Positions 23,640-35,500 are shown, counted from the first letter of the stretch. The stretch: 64,000 nucleotides of DNA from Allolobophora icterica (GCA_963556255.1 OY744608.1:9151603-9215602); one strand, 5' to 3'. Program-made: numbers and translations. Notes: generated by a model from the sequence alone, not told the origin.

Positions 23640-23929
23640 TCTACACGTTGTCTCATCGCAACATGGTACAAAGCACAAGTTTAAAATAATAGAATGAAGA
23701 GTTGCTTGATTGTAAAGAAAAATGGAGGAACCGGATTATAATTTAAGGCACCATAGAGAACTCTAGGAATAAATTTAGAATCGTCCTCAGGAGGCAGGGC
23801 TAAGTCAAATCGCACTGCCCTTCTGTTCATTCTTTTCGGACAAAATCTTATCCCTTCGCTTCTACCTGCACTCTCTTCTTGATTCATACTCCTCCCATGC
23901 TTCCTTTTCACTGCCTCACTGCTTTCCAT
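23640..23929 (-). mobile_element. LINE 3' fragment, (AAT)n-tailed
   Basis: On the minus strand the translation includes RFDLALPPEDDSKFIPRVLY, matching the FIPRVLY ending of the fragment at 1541-2146. The 3' end runs into the (AAT)n tract. Truncated at its 5' side. Confidence 0.5.
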
Positions 23930-24324
23930 TAACCCTACTGCCTCTGCTTTTCTCTCATCGTTCCCAATTCTCTCTTCTGCCTGTGAAGCAGAAGGGTCAC
24001 TCCTCCTAAATTATCTTCCCAACAAGCAATTCGAACTTCATCCAATCCCCACCTCTCTTCTTAAAGACTGCCTCTGTCCCTGTTGCTGTAATCACCAACA
24101 TTCTTCATTGACTATCTTCCTGGTTCGGCGTCTCTGGCACTGCTCTACTGCTTTACTGCTGAGTAGGACAAGTAGGACTTGTCTTCCTGATCATTTTCTG
24201 TTAAAGCCTCCAGCCAGTGCTCGCAACCCCTCCTCCTCTCTTGTGGTGTCTCTCAAGCCGTCGTTCTGGGTCCACTTCTCTTTATCCTCTACAACACACC
24301 ACTAAGCCATTTCGTGGAGTCCTA
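23930..24324 (+). pseudogene. LINE reverse transcriptase, left half
   Basis: In the frame through 24236-24316 one reads GVSQAVVLGPLLFILYNTPL, the motif B region of a non-LTR reverse transcriptase (usually GVPQGSVLGP). The copy is cut at 24324 by the hAT element 24325-26101 and resumes at 26102. Upstream parts have stops and frame changes. Codons for the usual PQG triplet have changed, so the copy is dead. Confidence 0.7.
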
Positions 24325-26101
24325 CAGCCCTGGACTGGCCCACCGGGACACCGGGAAATTTCCGGTGGGCCGGTCGCCTAGGCTAAAAAAAATATGATTA
24401 AAAGTTTTATGATATTTCAGTTTCAATTCTTAATTTTAGTGTTACAAATTATGAAAATTTGTATTGGCAGTGCATGGTTGTTACCAAGAAACTTGCACTG
24501 CCACCTGAAACGTGCGGCTACGTGCCAATATGCACTTTAACTTAGGGCCTACCGTTGATTATAGCGCATGCAATAAAGAAACAGCAGTTATCGATTTCTT
24601 GTACATAGGCATGCTACAACATGCTTTCATGATATTTCTGAATCAAAAAATTTGATACTGATGTCCGGTACAGAGTGAAAACTCTTCTGGATTTTTGACA
24701 AGTTTGAATTAAGCCTATTTTGGCAGCGCAATTGCTTTTGAAAGTATTTGAACACACAACTCCGTTTTCTCAATATTTGCAAACAACGGCATAGACATCC
24801 TACGAGCCTATAAGATGGTTCATGATACTATCAATGAATTAAGCCAAATACATCGAACTTTTGATGTCATTTTTGAAGCAGCTACACATTTTTCAGAACT
24901 TGGTAACAGTGAACTAGATAAAAGAAACCTCGACATTGATGTTGAAAGTGCTTTGAAATAGAAAAGAATTAGATCAAAACAGAAATTGCCAGGAGAATCT
25001 GCTAAAGACCAGCCAAATGAAAATGCGAAAGATAAATTTAGAATAAATGTTCACAACATGGTAATGGATCAAGTTATTAGTTTGAAACAGAGATTCTCTG
25101 AGCACGGTAATCTTTATGCTGATTTGTCTTGTTTAGATCCAAACAATTTTGCAGAAATTTCGATAAGGATTCCCAGTCATGGATTACGTACAGTATCTGA
25201 TTGAGTTGCTCAGAAAATTTGATTACAGTATAAGAAAAGTGCAGCTGCAAAGGGAATTATTAGACTTTACAAGGAAATCCGGAAGTTTCAAAACTTATAG
25301 ACTAGTTTGCTATTCGACACTGAAATAACAGACACAGTCTCAGAAAATGCCATATAGTCTGAATCTATATAAAGTGAAACAGTCCCAATAGCTGAAAACA
25401 GCAATACGAACAGAAATAAATGCAAATCTTGCAGAAAATGTATCAATTTGTTTGCTGTTCGCCTTAAGTTCAATTTGCATGGTCTGGCTTATTCGCATTT
25501 ATTTTTGGCTTACAAATTCGTTTTGAGATTATCCTCATCACAAGTTGCTCGTGAGAGGTCACTTTCGAATTGAAATACATTTTGAACAGATTAAGAAATT
25601 TGCTAAGTCAGTGAACTTTAGAGTCTTTCATGCTGATGGCTTGTGAAAAAGACCCTATTCTCTGAATTAATAATGATGAAATCGTTGACGTTTGGGCGTC
25701 ACCTTAATATAAAACGATGAAAAAATGCTATACCGAGTGCTTATGTTAAGTTATGTCTACTAATTCTATCATGAAGTTACGTTTTTGAAATAATATAAAA
25801 GCACTAGGCCTGCACAATGTAACATTTGGTTCCAAACATAATTACGAATTTAGGACAAATCATAAATTAAAACTCACATGTGTTAATTTCTTAAACTTTT
25901 AATATTCACTTAATAATATTATGCTATTTGGCCCATTAATACCTAAAAATGTCCTTCATTTTATGTTAAATGTTACAAAAAGCATTGGTATAGGCACCAC
26001 ACAGGCCCCTATTTTTGAAAGGTTTTGGGCCTTCGGCGAGCGATTATGTGGGCCGCGGTGACCAAATTTCCCGGGCCGCTTTGCAAGCCAGTCCGACCCT
26101 G
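24325..26101 (+). pseudogene. hAT transposon with decayed ZMYM1-like transposase
   Basis: Ends CAGCCCTGGACTGGC and GCCAGTCCGACCCTG are inverted repeats with three mismatches. GAGTCCTA flanks both sides (24317-24324 and 26102-26109). Inside, a + strand frame at 24986-25204 carries LKQRFSEHGNLYADLSCLDP. Further on, pieces read KFNLHGLAYSHLFLAYKFVL, LRLSSSQVARERS and FMLMACEKDPIL with intervening stops (about 25440-25700). These match the order of the C-terminal half of hAT transposases related to zinc-finger MYM-type protein 1-like sequences, including the conserved S..AER-type block used in dimerisation. The N-terminal half and DDE core are mostly missing. The element sits inside a LINE reading frame, giving a clear order of insertion. 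Confidence 0.85.
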
Positions 26102-26870
26102 GAGTCCTATTCTGTTGGCCACCATCTCTGGAGATGACACCCAACTCTACATATTCTCCTCTACCTCTTTTTCCGCCTCAATCGTACAATTACTCATTGT
26201 GGTCCACCTAATCTCTCATTGGGTATCATCCAACCTTCTCTGCCGTAATCCTTCCAAAACAAAATTCATCATCCTAGACCTTTCTGATCAATTCAAGAAA
26301 ATCCCTGACCCTTCCTCATACATACCGACTAACTCTTCGTATCTCACATTCACCTCCGACTCCCCTGTTCGCAATCTTGGTATTACTTTTGATCCACATC
26401 TCTCCTTCTTTAACCACATCTCTAACTCTCAAGGGCCTAATTATGCATATTCGTCAACTCCGCCGCATCCAACCCTTGCTCGACTTAAAAACCTTTCTCC
26501 ATCATTGCTAACTCTATTGTTCACTCGAAGCTTGATTATTGCAATTCCCTTTCTCCTCAACCTTGACCACCCGAATTAAGCGTCTGCAACTTTCCAAAAC
26601 TCACTAGCCCGAGCTATCACCAAAACGCCCAAGCATAAAACGCATCACTCGCATCCTCAAATCACTCCTTTGGCTATAAATCCCAGAACGAATCCACTTC
26701 AACGCGCTATCACTAACTTATAGTTCCTTAAAATATTTACAGCCTAAATATCTTCGCGAACTCTTCACCATCCAGGCACCCCGCACTACCCGATCCTCCT
26801 CCTACCTCAGTCTTTCTCAACCCCAGTCACTACTCATCTCAAGTTTTCCAACCAAGCCATATACTATATA
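26102..26870 (+). pseudogene. LINE reverse transcriptase, right half
   Basis: Continues the copy broken by the hAT element. GDDTQLYIFS near 26130 is the degraded YADDTQLY catalytic block. NPSKTKFIIL, then SPVRNLGITFDPHLSF, then the later QPKYLRELFTIQ and RSSSYLSL-like segment follow in changing frames. The C-terminal words match the LINE fragments at 6889-7524 and 34745-35287. Several frameshifts and stops. Confidence 0.75.
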
Positions 26871-26949
26871 CAGACAACGAGCCATTTATATAGCAAGTAT
26901 ACCACTGCAAAAACGAGCCATATACCGGTGCAAAAACGAACTCTTGTTT

Positions 26950-28640
26950 TTCCAGCTTAAAAACCGAACCATGATCCAAATGTATGTCTAAATTATCGGC
27001 CTATTTCTGATATTTTTTTCTCTCTAAAACTCTTGAGAGGCTTGTCGCTGTCCAGCTACTGCCTTCTGGGCTCCTGCATCCTTCAGTCCTGGTTCAGAGG
27101 CTATCAGTCTACGGAGACTGCCCTCTTATCCCTCCTCTCTGACATTTGCATGGCCATCGATACTTTGACACTTGTGGTACTTTTTGATGTCTCTTCGGCT
27201 TTCGACATTGTCGACCGCACGATCCTATTCCAGCGTCTATACCTGTCTTGTAGTCTCTCTGGACCTCCTCTCCTCTGGTTCAATCTTATCTCTCTGTTGA
27301 TACCCAGATGGTTGTCCTTGGCGAAACCAGAACGACTTGAGTTGGGTTTGATTTTGGTGTCCCACAGGGCTCAGTTCTTGACCCCATCCTGTACCTACTC
27401 TATACTGCAGACGTACCTTCTTTATTTATTAAACACCTGACCACCGGTCACCTCTATACTCACGGTGTCCAAACTTTTGTTCAAGGCTCTCCTTCTGAGC
27501 AGATTCCTCTTGTTGGATCCATTGATTCACTATCTCATGATCTTCATCTGCGGCTATCAGCTAACCGCCTCAACTCCTCTAAAATCCAACTCATCTGGTT
27601 TGGAACTAAGCAGAACTTACCCAAGCCTGATCTTCCACTTCTGACCTCATTGTACCCTAAATTCACATTCCGATCTAATGTCCGCGAAATGGGTGTCACC
27701 CAAAGCTCGAGGGTACGTACCATACGTATTCTATTTTTTGAAAGGTACGTACGTATTTTAACGTACCCTATTTTAGGGTACGTAAACAATACAAAAATAC
27801 GTTAACCACGTCATTGCTCATTATCCAATCAAATAATTGTTTTTCGCATTTTTCAACACTTTCACGTGCGTCCATTCCTTCCCACGTTCTCTGGGCATCG
27901 CTGAATCGCTGACTGATGCGTATAAAGATTATATGCTTACTACACCTTTTAAGTTACAGAAATTTGTAAACCAGTGACGTTTACTTAGCTCTCCTCAGAA
28001 TGAAAGTACAATTTGCATTAAATTAATTATAACCGAAGAATTGATCGAATTAAATTTACTGCTACGCTACCGGAAGTACCGGTTTCAATGACTCATACTG
28101 TTGACGTCAGATTATACGTAGGCAATGGGTCGCCGAGTAAACCATAAATAAAGTTTTCGTGTATGATACGTACCATACGCGTATTGTATTTTTTTAAAGG
28201 TACGTACGTATTTTAACGTATTCTATTTTAGGGTACGCGTACCCTCGAGCTTTGTTGTCACCCTTGAAAAAGTTGATAGCGCCCTGTCATTCTCTGAGCA
28301 CCTCACACACTTTACGCGCTCCTATTACTATCCCTTGAGGCGTCAGAGAGCAATCAGAATACCTGTTTCTTTTTATGTCTATACGACTATGGTCCATTCT
28401 CTCATTTGTAGCCGCATTGACTATTGTAATTCACTTCTTGCTGGACTTCCTAAGGTACGTCTATCCTCCATACAGTCTTCTGAACTCGACAGCATGGCGT
28501 ATTGCTCGTCTCCCTCGCTACTCTCACATTTCTACTTACTTGACTGATGTTCTCCACTTGCTTCCCATTACCACTCAGAGGCGATGCTTAGGCCAGATAC
28601 TCATCGCAAGACTGCTTGATGATTCTTAACTGTTAAACAT
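26950..28640 (+). pseudogene. CR1/L2-like LINE, interrupted by a MITE
   Basis: Reverse transcriptase pieces appear in order: CLNYRPIS near 26985; YQSTETALLSLLSDI and VLFDVSSAFDIVDRTIL (motif A) in the frame 27033-27440; LSANRLNSSKIQLIWF near 27560; SNVREMGV up to 27700; then after a 554-base insertion TLEKVDSALSFSEHL, CSRIDYCNSLLAGLP and YLTDVLHLLP. The catalytic YADD is not intact and several frames are used. The copy ends near 28640, about 150 bases before exon B of unit 2. The match to the family at 4616-6282 is clear in motif order, though more diverged. Confidence 0.8.
27702..28255. mobile_element. MITE inside a LINE reading frame, 8-bp TSD
   Basis: Ends AAAGCTCGAGGGTACG and GTACCCTCGAGCTTTGT are inverted repeats. 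TGTCACCC flanks both sides (27694-27701 and 28256-28263). Removing it leaves the LINE frame going from GVT to LEK without a gap. Near each end is the subterminal block GGTACGTACGTATTTTAACG, present in direct orientation on both sides. No coding capacity. Confidence 0.85.
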
Positions 28641-28786
28641 CACTTTAGATTTATTAGCTAACTTTGGACCGGAAACAATTCGTTTTGGTTTCTCTGGCGT
28701 CAATGTTCTCTTCATTAAGAAGCTAATTAAAGTTTCTCATTTTGGAAATCCACCTAGATAAGTTTTTTGTCTTTTTTACATTTTAG

Positions 28787-29947
28787 AAGATTTTGGTCAG
28801 CTGCTTTGTGCTAGGAGGGTACGTGATGATGATTGCAATATAAGAGCTATAGAAAAGCTGGGAGACAAATTATATTTGCTTTATAACACGCTCTTGGAAG
28901 TTTTCCCCACAAAAGACCTTGTAAGAAAAGTTGAATTTGGAAATGGACGACTTAAAATACCAAAAGATCGATCTTATAATAGTGATGATGTTGGTCTTTG
29001 GGACATAGCTGCGAGTGAGAGTGATCTTTGTCTCTACGTCACCGACCGACACAACCACTGTGTGTGGTCAGTTACTATAGACCACAAGATAAAGAAATGG
29101 TTGACGGATATAGGATCACCTTATACTCTGTCTGTAACTCAAGATGGATGTCTGTGCATACTAAGCAACGATTACAAAAGCCTAGACATTTACGATCGAA
29201 GTGGGAATAGGAAGTCCATACGACTGCCTCTCTACATGGAGTATTTGTTACACGCCGTACAGACGCCAAAGGAAACGTATATTATCAGTTGGACCTGGAA
29301 AAGACAGGAAGCTACAAACGATGGCACCAGATCGAATAGGGACGATTTTGTCAATGACCAAACAAACACCAAAAAAGATCACGAGAACCAAAATGATGGT
29401 GCAGATGCTGAAAGTGATGATGATGATGATGAGCAGGAGGAGGAGAAGGAGAAGGAGAAGGAAGAAGAAGAAGACGAGGAGGAGGAGGAAGAAGAGGAGG
29501 AGGAGAAAGAAGAAGAGAAGAAAGAAGAGGAGGAACGAAAATTATTTGACGACGATGTTGTATTTGAAGAGAGACACAAAAACTGCGTCTTTTCTGGAGA
29601 TTCTGAAACTCAAAAGTGTGGTCTCGTTTGTGAAGTTTCGTCAGATGGCTTAGTATTAAGGTCGTTTAGTGCAAACAATCTGCAACCTAATCAGATTAAC
29701 ACCAGTGATTCAAGATATTTATCTCAGATGGACAAACCATGCCACCTAGCGGTTGATCATGAGGGTCGGATATTTGTTGCCGATTACCACCGCAGTAGCA
29801 CAGTTCTACTGCTCGACTCTCAACTAAAGTTCTTGGCCAATTTGACTGAGAAATTTTCAGTAGAAGGTTGCAAAGCAAAGCGACTTTGTTACGACAAAAA
29901 CAAGAAAGAACTTACAATAATCCAGCGCCACAAAACCCTTGAATCAG
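28787..29947 (+). CDS. Propeller exon B of unit 2 with Glu-rich insert
   Basis: The exon lies between TTTTAG (28781-28786) and GTAATT (29948), 1161 bases, phase 1 in and phase 1 out, open throughout (386 codons). It shares with exon B of unit 1 an early LLC block, then DIAASESDLCLYVTD, CVWSV, KKWL, GSPYTLSV, LCILSN and SLDIYD, and late KPCHLAVDHEGRIFVADYH and RLCYDKNKKELT blades. Between the HAVQTPKETYIISW blade and the CEVSSDGLVLRSF blade lies an insert of about 90 residues, with a run of Asp then Glu/Lys (about 29413-29560). It is a GAA/GAG/GAT codon expansion probably extending a surface loop of the propeller. The NHL-type features are strongest in the next-to-last blade. No enzyme motif is visible. 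The following exon was not identified; any must start in phase 1. Confidence 0.85.
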
Positions 29948-30604
29948 GTAATTACTCTATTATCACACGCATACGAATGTAGTGTGAATAATTAGGCAGG
30001 TAAAACAAAAACCACAAATCACCCGAAGACTGACGGAGATAAAAGTTTCAGCTCCTAAATTGAGAACTGGTATTACATGTCAGCAGAGGCAGCCCAATGC
30101 ATTTTAATGAGTAGGCCTACTATGAAATTTTAAGGATTACTATTGCGAGTAATTTAAGCAAAGATCGTAGTATGACCATTACGAACGACTCTACACAAAG
30201 ACAAGAATGTTGCCCTGTAACGACACGCTTGAGAAGGCAGCTTCATTACTGAACGAGAAGTGTCTACACGTCTCGAGTTGTTAACAGGCAGCTGCGTCGA
30301 CAGTCCCGTATACTAGAAAGTTGACACCTAGCCATTGTTAATGTTGCCCAAGGTATCTGTACACGAGCCAACGGAAATGGATATTCGTAACATAACGAGG
30401 GTTTTAAGTGGTTCAGAAGACGTACGTGTAGTCTGTATTACAACCACTGCACGTCGTGTGAAGAAATTGTATATCCGGTGCTATGTCTGGGAGCTCCATC
30501 TCTACCTACAGTTTCACACACGATGTTTTAACAAGAAATGATGAGTCCTGTGTAACATTGGTCCTTAGACTGAACCGTAACTATTCGTCGACTATTCTTC
30601 ATAG
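29948..30604. other. Unassigned sequence after exon B of unit 2
   Basis: Contains a 68-codon open frame (30335-30541) without splice context or known motif. I would not call it a gene. Confidence 0.4.
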
Positions 30605-30939
30605 CATAGGCGTAGACTCTGGGGGGCAGCCGGGGCACGTGCCCCCCCCCCCCAATAATTGAGGAGCCGGGGCAATGCCCCCCAATAATCGAGACGAAAA
30701 TAAAAAAAATTTGGAGGTATATTGAACTAAACGAAATTTTTTCGAGACGAATCGGTAAAAAGTTAATGACAGTGGTTTTTAGTGTTTGAAAAAGAGCTCC
30801 TAACAGAAAGAAAAGAGGCGAATGACTAAAAAAAAAGGTCATCAACTTTTTTTAAGATGAAATCCCAAAAAAGATTTTGGAAATGTAGAAATTTTTCGGG
30901 AAAATGCCCCCCAATATTTATTAGAAGTTTACGCCAGTG
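30605..30939. mobile_element. hAT-like MITE, copy of the 14142 family
   Basis: Starts CATAGGCGTAGACTC and ends GAAGTTTACGCCAGTG, the same two ends as 14142-14873 but in inverse order. CTTCATAG flanks both sides (30597-30604 and 30940-30947). Interior shortened to 335 bases, with C-rich runs and AATAATTGAG/AATAATCGAG words. Confidence 0.85.
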
Positions 30940-31295
30940 CTTCATAGGCCTAGATATAATATGCTTTTCTTTCAGACTATCCTTCATAGATATTATATGT
31001 TTTCTTTGAAACTGCAATGCATTTTTATGTAAACAGACGAGATACTACCTGTCCGCCAGAGGCGCTGCAGTGCACAGCAAAGCGACTGTGCATCGCACGA
31101 CGTTTAATACATACTTTAGTTACATTTTGCTGTACATTTATGTCTATGAAATCTCCTCCTGGTATAGTCTATATCAAATATGTATGTTGGCCTAATCGTT
31201 GTGTACAATGTGATGCATGTGCGCTTGTCAGATGAAAGTCAAAGCTACTTATGTGCTTCTTTGTCACACTGACAGTTTACTTAGTTGCTTAGTTT

Positions 31296-31500
31296 GGGGG
31301 GTTCATAGAGTAGTGGTAACATCACTGGCGCGAAGTGCAGTAGGTAGCGGGATCGCCTCCCGTGACCCTCCCAAGGTCCACTCAGCCTATCATTCGCGAG
31401 ATGGCGCGTTTGTGAAAATGAGATGTAGGACGTGATGGGCCCCTTGCATGGCTGCCGTATACAGTTAAAATTCGACACCTGTAATAACTTGTGATCATCC
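31296..31500 (+). mobile_element. tRNA-derived SINE-like repeat, copy a
   Basis: A promoter-like 5' part (TAGAGTAGTGGTAACATCAC, then a box-B-like GGGATCGCCTCCCG near 31350) is followed by an unrelated body with CATGGCTGCCGTATACAG, then TTCGACACCTGTAA and CTTGTGATCAT. The same order is found at 53640-53850, so this is a dispersed family. The box A and B matches are degraded. Confidence 0.6.
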
Positions 31501-32797
31501 GTTCATACTGATTTGTAATCAGACTGCATAATTGTCAGTTTGAACATATTAAACGAAGATTATTATCGCTACGTCTCAAAGCGTACACCTCTGCACAGTA
31601 TAAATAATGGTGACCTCTGCCTCGTACTATTTTATAATCTGAGTTGGTCACTTGGTATTTGACGATGAGGGGAAAACAGCTCAAGTAATATAAATAGGCA
31701 GCTGGAAGACAGTGCACGTGTACTAGTTTGCAGCGACATTCTGACGTTTTAGTTGCACCGTCCCTAGCCTATCTTCATACTGCTTATCTGTCTTGTAAGA
31801 CTGACTCTTTGATATGAATAGATTGTGATTTTGCTTTTGAGTGCCATCGATTTATGCCCAGTGGATTGTTATTACGGCACTCTTAGAAGTTCTAAGATTG
31901 GATAAGTTTATTAATCAGCGAAATCATCATGGTCATTGTTATGTTGTTTTTGGAAATGTAACAAACATTACGCAATGTCTTTGATACAGGTTGAAAAAAA
32001 ATACATTGCTTTGATGTCTTGATCATCCCTTTATAGAGTTCCTCCTGTATAAATACATAATAAAATGTATTTATTAAGTTTTTTTTTTGTTTGCCTATTT
32101 GCGTAATACGACCTAAGACAAGTGCAGTCGAATGAACTAATAAAACTGTCTCGTGAAGAACGATCGGACTCTGACCATAGGCGCAACCACCCTATGGGAC
32201 CCGTGGGACGCGTCCCCCCAACTTTCGAGGAAGTTGGAACGGTCCCCTCCAACTTTTTCCACCGGCTGTTAATAAATTTTCTTTTCAATAAGGACTGGAC
32301 TGCGAATTTAAATTTATAAAATAGCAGCTTCTACAGATTTCCCCAACTGTTCTCAAAGAAACTGATGAGTAGCTAGGTAGCCCGCTGTGTATAATAGAGA
32401 TGACTAGCATAGCCCCCATCCATCGTCCACAGTTATACGGCCGGTACAACCGGCTATGCCTATAGCCATCCCTCTGTAAAAGCTCCAAGCCTCGACTGTC
32501 GCTTGACACATGACCTTGTATACAAAGATTTTGAGCCAGAAAATTCCCGCCATTCCATCTTCCATCTCAATCACTAGCACTCGAGCCAGCTACAGCCTCT
32601 GCACCATATGCCTCCTTCGTATCGCTCTCCGTGTTCTCTCTCACTCTCACTCTCTCTCTCTCCACCCCCCACATATCTCTCTCCCCGTCTCTTTCTCTCT
32701 GCATTTAGTATACCACTACATGTCGACGGCTACGCACGCAAGACCAATACAAGACCAACGGTTTTAGACCAAAGTTCAATGCCCATTTCTCACCTTG
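31501..32797. other. Unassigned, no gene seen
   Basis: Contains a CATAGGCGCAACCACCC word at 32179 followed by G/C-run sequence that resembles hAT MITE ends, but I could not match an opposite end with a target duplication. TCTC-rich simple sequence lies at 32635-32700. Confidence 0.4.
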
Positions 32798-34640
32798 TCA
32801 CCTTGTGCTGTCGATTCGTTGAATCCTAGCGACTGTCATGGTCAACCTTCTCCATGTGCTCCGATTTCTCGTTGCCTCTCTCAGCTCCGAGATGTTCATC
32901 TTCAATGTCTCCTGTATCTCGTCCATCCATCTCCTCCTTGGTCGTCCTCTCCTCCTTCTGCCCTCCCCACAAGCCAACATCATCTCCTTTTCCAGCCCAT
33001 CTGCACGCATCACGTGTCCAAAGTATGACATCTTCTGCCTGGACGCTCTCTGCCCCAACGTCAAACTCCCTCTCCAGTGTCCTATTTCTTCCAGGATATC
33101 CTCGTTAGTTCTCTTCTCAGTCCAAGAAACCCTCAACACTTTCCTCCAGATCCACATTTCACATGCCTCAATTTTCTTCTCCAATGCCTTGGTTTTTGTC
33201 CATGTTTCGCATCCGTAAAGCACCATTGGTAAGATCATTGCTTTAACAATTCTTGTCTTCGTTCCCAAACTCACTGATTTGTCCTTCCATATCTTTTCCA
33301 GTCCCTGCGTTGCCGTCTTCTCCAATGTAATTCTTCGTCGTATTTCTCGTTCGCATCCACCTTCACTCTCCATCATGGCCCCCAAGAAACAGAAGCTTGA
33401 TACCACCTCTATCTCCTCTCCATCTACCTCAAAGTAACTCCATTTCTCAGTGGTCATTATCTTCGTCTTTTTTATATTAAAGTACATTCCTGCTTTCTCG
33501 CTTGCACGTTTTAGCCTTCTGATGTTATCCTTCAGTTTCTCCTTTTTTTCCGCCAGCAGTGTTGTGTCGTCCGCATACCTTAAATTGTTCACTATCCTTC
33601 CAGCTATCCTCACACCCTCCGCCTCATCATCAAAACCTGCTTCCCTCATTATCCTTTCTGCATATAGAATGAATAGGTATGGTGATAGTATACATCCCTG
33701 TCTGACCCCTTTCTTTATTCGAAAACTTGCCGTGTCGCCATGCTCTGTCCTGACCACCGCCACCTGATTGCCATACAGGTTCTTGAGGAGAGTTATCAGA
33801 TGCATGGGTATGCCCATTTCACTCAGGGTTTTCCACAGCAGAGCATGATCAACGCAGTCGAATGCCTTGCTGTAATCTATAAAACAAAGATGTACCTCTT
33901 GTCCATATTCCCTCTGCCTTTCCATTATCCATCTTAGGTTTGCAATATGGTCTCTTGTGCCTCTCCCTTTTCTAAATCCTGCTTGATTTGCCGGCAGCTC
34001 TCTCTCTATCGTGTCTTCCATCCTTTTGTGGATTATCTTTAGGAGTATCTTGCTCGTATGAGATATTAGCGCAATGGTTCTGTAGTTCTCTCATTCTTTA
34101 GCATCTCCTTTTTTAAAGATGGGTATAAAGATCGATGTTTGCCAGTCCTTCGGCCACTCCTCAGTCTCCCAAATCAGATTACACAGAATTGTTATCTCTC
34201 TTATCACTCCATCTCCAGCTGCTTTGATCAGCTCAATAGGGATTTCGTCTGCTCCTGGGGTCTTGTTATCTCTGATTTGTGTAATTGCCCATTCCACCTC
34301 TGCTTCCATGATCTTTGGTTCCTTGACGTAATCAGTTGTGATCGCTTCTTCATTTTCCTCCACTCTGTCATCGATCTTGTAGAGATTTTCCGTATATTCT
34401 CTCCACCTGTTCTTTGCTTCCTCTTTATCGCATATTATTCCGCCATTCCCGTTTCTTAATGAGCCGTTCCGTGGTGTGAACTTGCCAGTGATTTTCCTCA
34501 TTTCTGCAAACATCTCTCTAGTTCTTCCCCATTTCTAACGAGTCATAACTTCTATGTCTAATGCATCTTGGAAGTAGGCTTCCATCAAACTTCTCAGACA
34601 GTCATTGTTAAGTTTCGGTTCCAGCAAAGAGAATAAATCG
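32798..34640 (-). pseudogene. RTE-like LINE, nearly intact reverse transcriptase
   Basis: A long minus-strand reading frame begins near 34625 and runs to 32798, with stops at two places only: a TAG near 34539 and a TGA at 34093-34091. All parts are in the same frame. Landmarks in order are NKTPGADEIPIELIKAAG, WQTSIFIPIFKKGDAKE, stop, ENYRTIALISH, NQAGFRKGRGTRDHI, CFIDYSKAFDCVDH (motif A), KKGVRQGCILSPYLF (motif B), LRYADDTTLLA (catalytic YADD, residues 149-152 counting from the Met at 34021), VLYGCETWT and a C-terminal GHVMR then GRPRRRWMDEI. The last words are typical of RTE-type or related endonuclease-LINEs. The endonuclease domain is missing, so the copy is 5' truncated. The TGA could be one change from a cysteine codon; this is an inference. 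Confidence 0.85.
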
Positions 34641-34744
34641 GGTACGTATCACAACCTATATCAGTTCTCATAGAGCCCGGGCCCGGCATTGTAACGAATA
34701 GAATATAAAGTCATATCACTCACGTATACAATACACTAATCCTT

Positions 34745-35287
34745 CCAGCCTTCCTATCTCCGACAGCTGTTGACGGTCCAACCACTCCGCTCAACCCGCT
34801 CCTCTTCTGCCCTAACACTGCTCCGCCCTTCCATCACCTCATCACTGAAATTTGCCAATCGCTCCATAGCTGCCACCCCTCTGGAACAAACTCCCACCAG
34901 TACTGTGAGAAATTTCAGATCCATCCTACGAACTCACCAAAACCTCAACACTTGCTATATCTCCACAGGTCTTTCACTCAAAACTGAAAACACTGCTCTT
35001 TCACAAATCCTATCCCGATTCCTCCTCCTCTCTCTACCTCCCCTCAAAAATGGGACTATAATAAACGCCAGAGCGAATATTAGATGGAGCACAACCCTAA
35101 ACACCACCCCCCTTGGCCGACATACTGCCTACCTGACTGACTCCTTTGGATCTTGAACTGGAACCGATTCGACACCCCCGCCTATCGATTTTGATTTGAC
35201 TAAGCGCCTGTGAATAAGCTGGTTGCCGCTACGTAGCTTTTTTGGGCGCTGTAGAAGTCTCGAGAGATTACGATTACGATTGTAACT
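34745..35287 (+). pseudogene. LINE (ATTACG-tail family), 3' fragment
   Basis: Translation near the start gives LQPSYLRQLLTV, RSTRSSSALTLL and SSLKFANRSIA, matching QPKYLRDLFTI, RSTRSSSYVSL and LKFSNRAI of the 6889-7524 copy. The 3' end is GAGATTACGATTACGATTGT (about 35264-35283), the same tail. The frame changes after about 34900. 5' truncated at the junction with the RTE-like element. Confidence 0.75.
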
Positions 35288-35500
35288 GGCCGGGAGGGGG
35301 AATCGTGGGATCTGGAGACCGTGTCGGTACCCTCTGAACTCGAACCGTCGTTATTGCTCAGATCCAATGACATTTTAGAGAACCCCCACCCACCCTTACC
35401 CACCGATACAGAAACAGTTGTAGCACGAGCAAGATTATCCAGACATAGACACAGATAGATTTCTGGTCCAAGTCGCCATGGCCAGGCAGCAGAAAAGAAA

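Noticed and set aside
30335..30541. Small gene after exon B of unit 2
   Set aside because: No splice borders, no family resemblance, and length expected by chance.
32179..32460. hAT-like MITE starting CATAGGCGCAACCACCC
   Set aside because: The candidate right end near 32450 matches poorly and no target duplication could be found.
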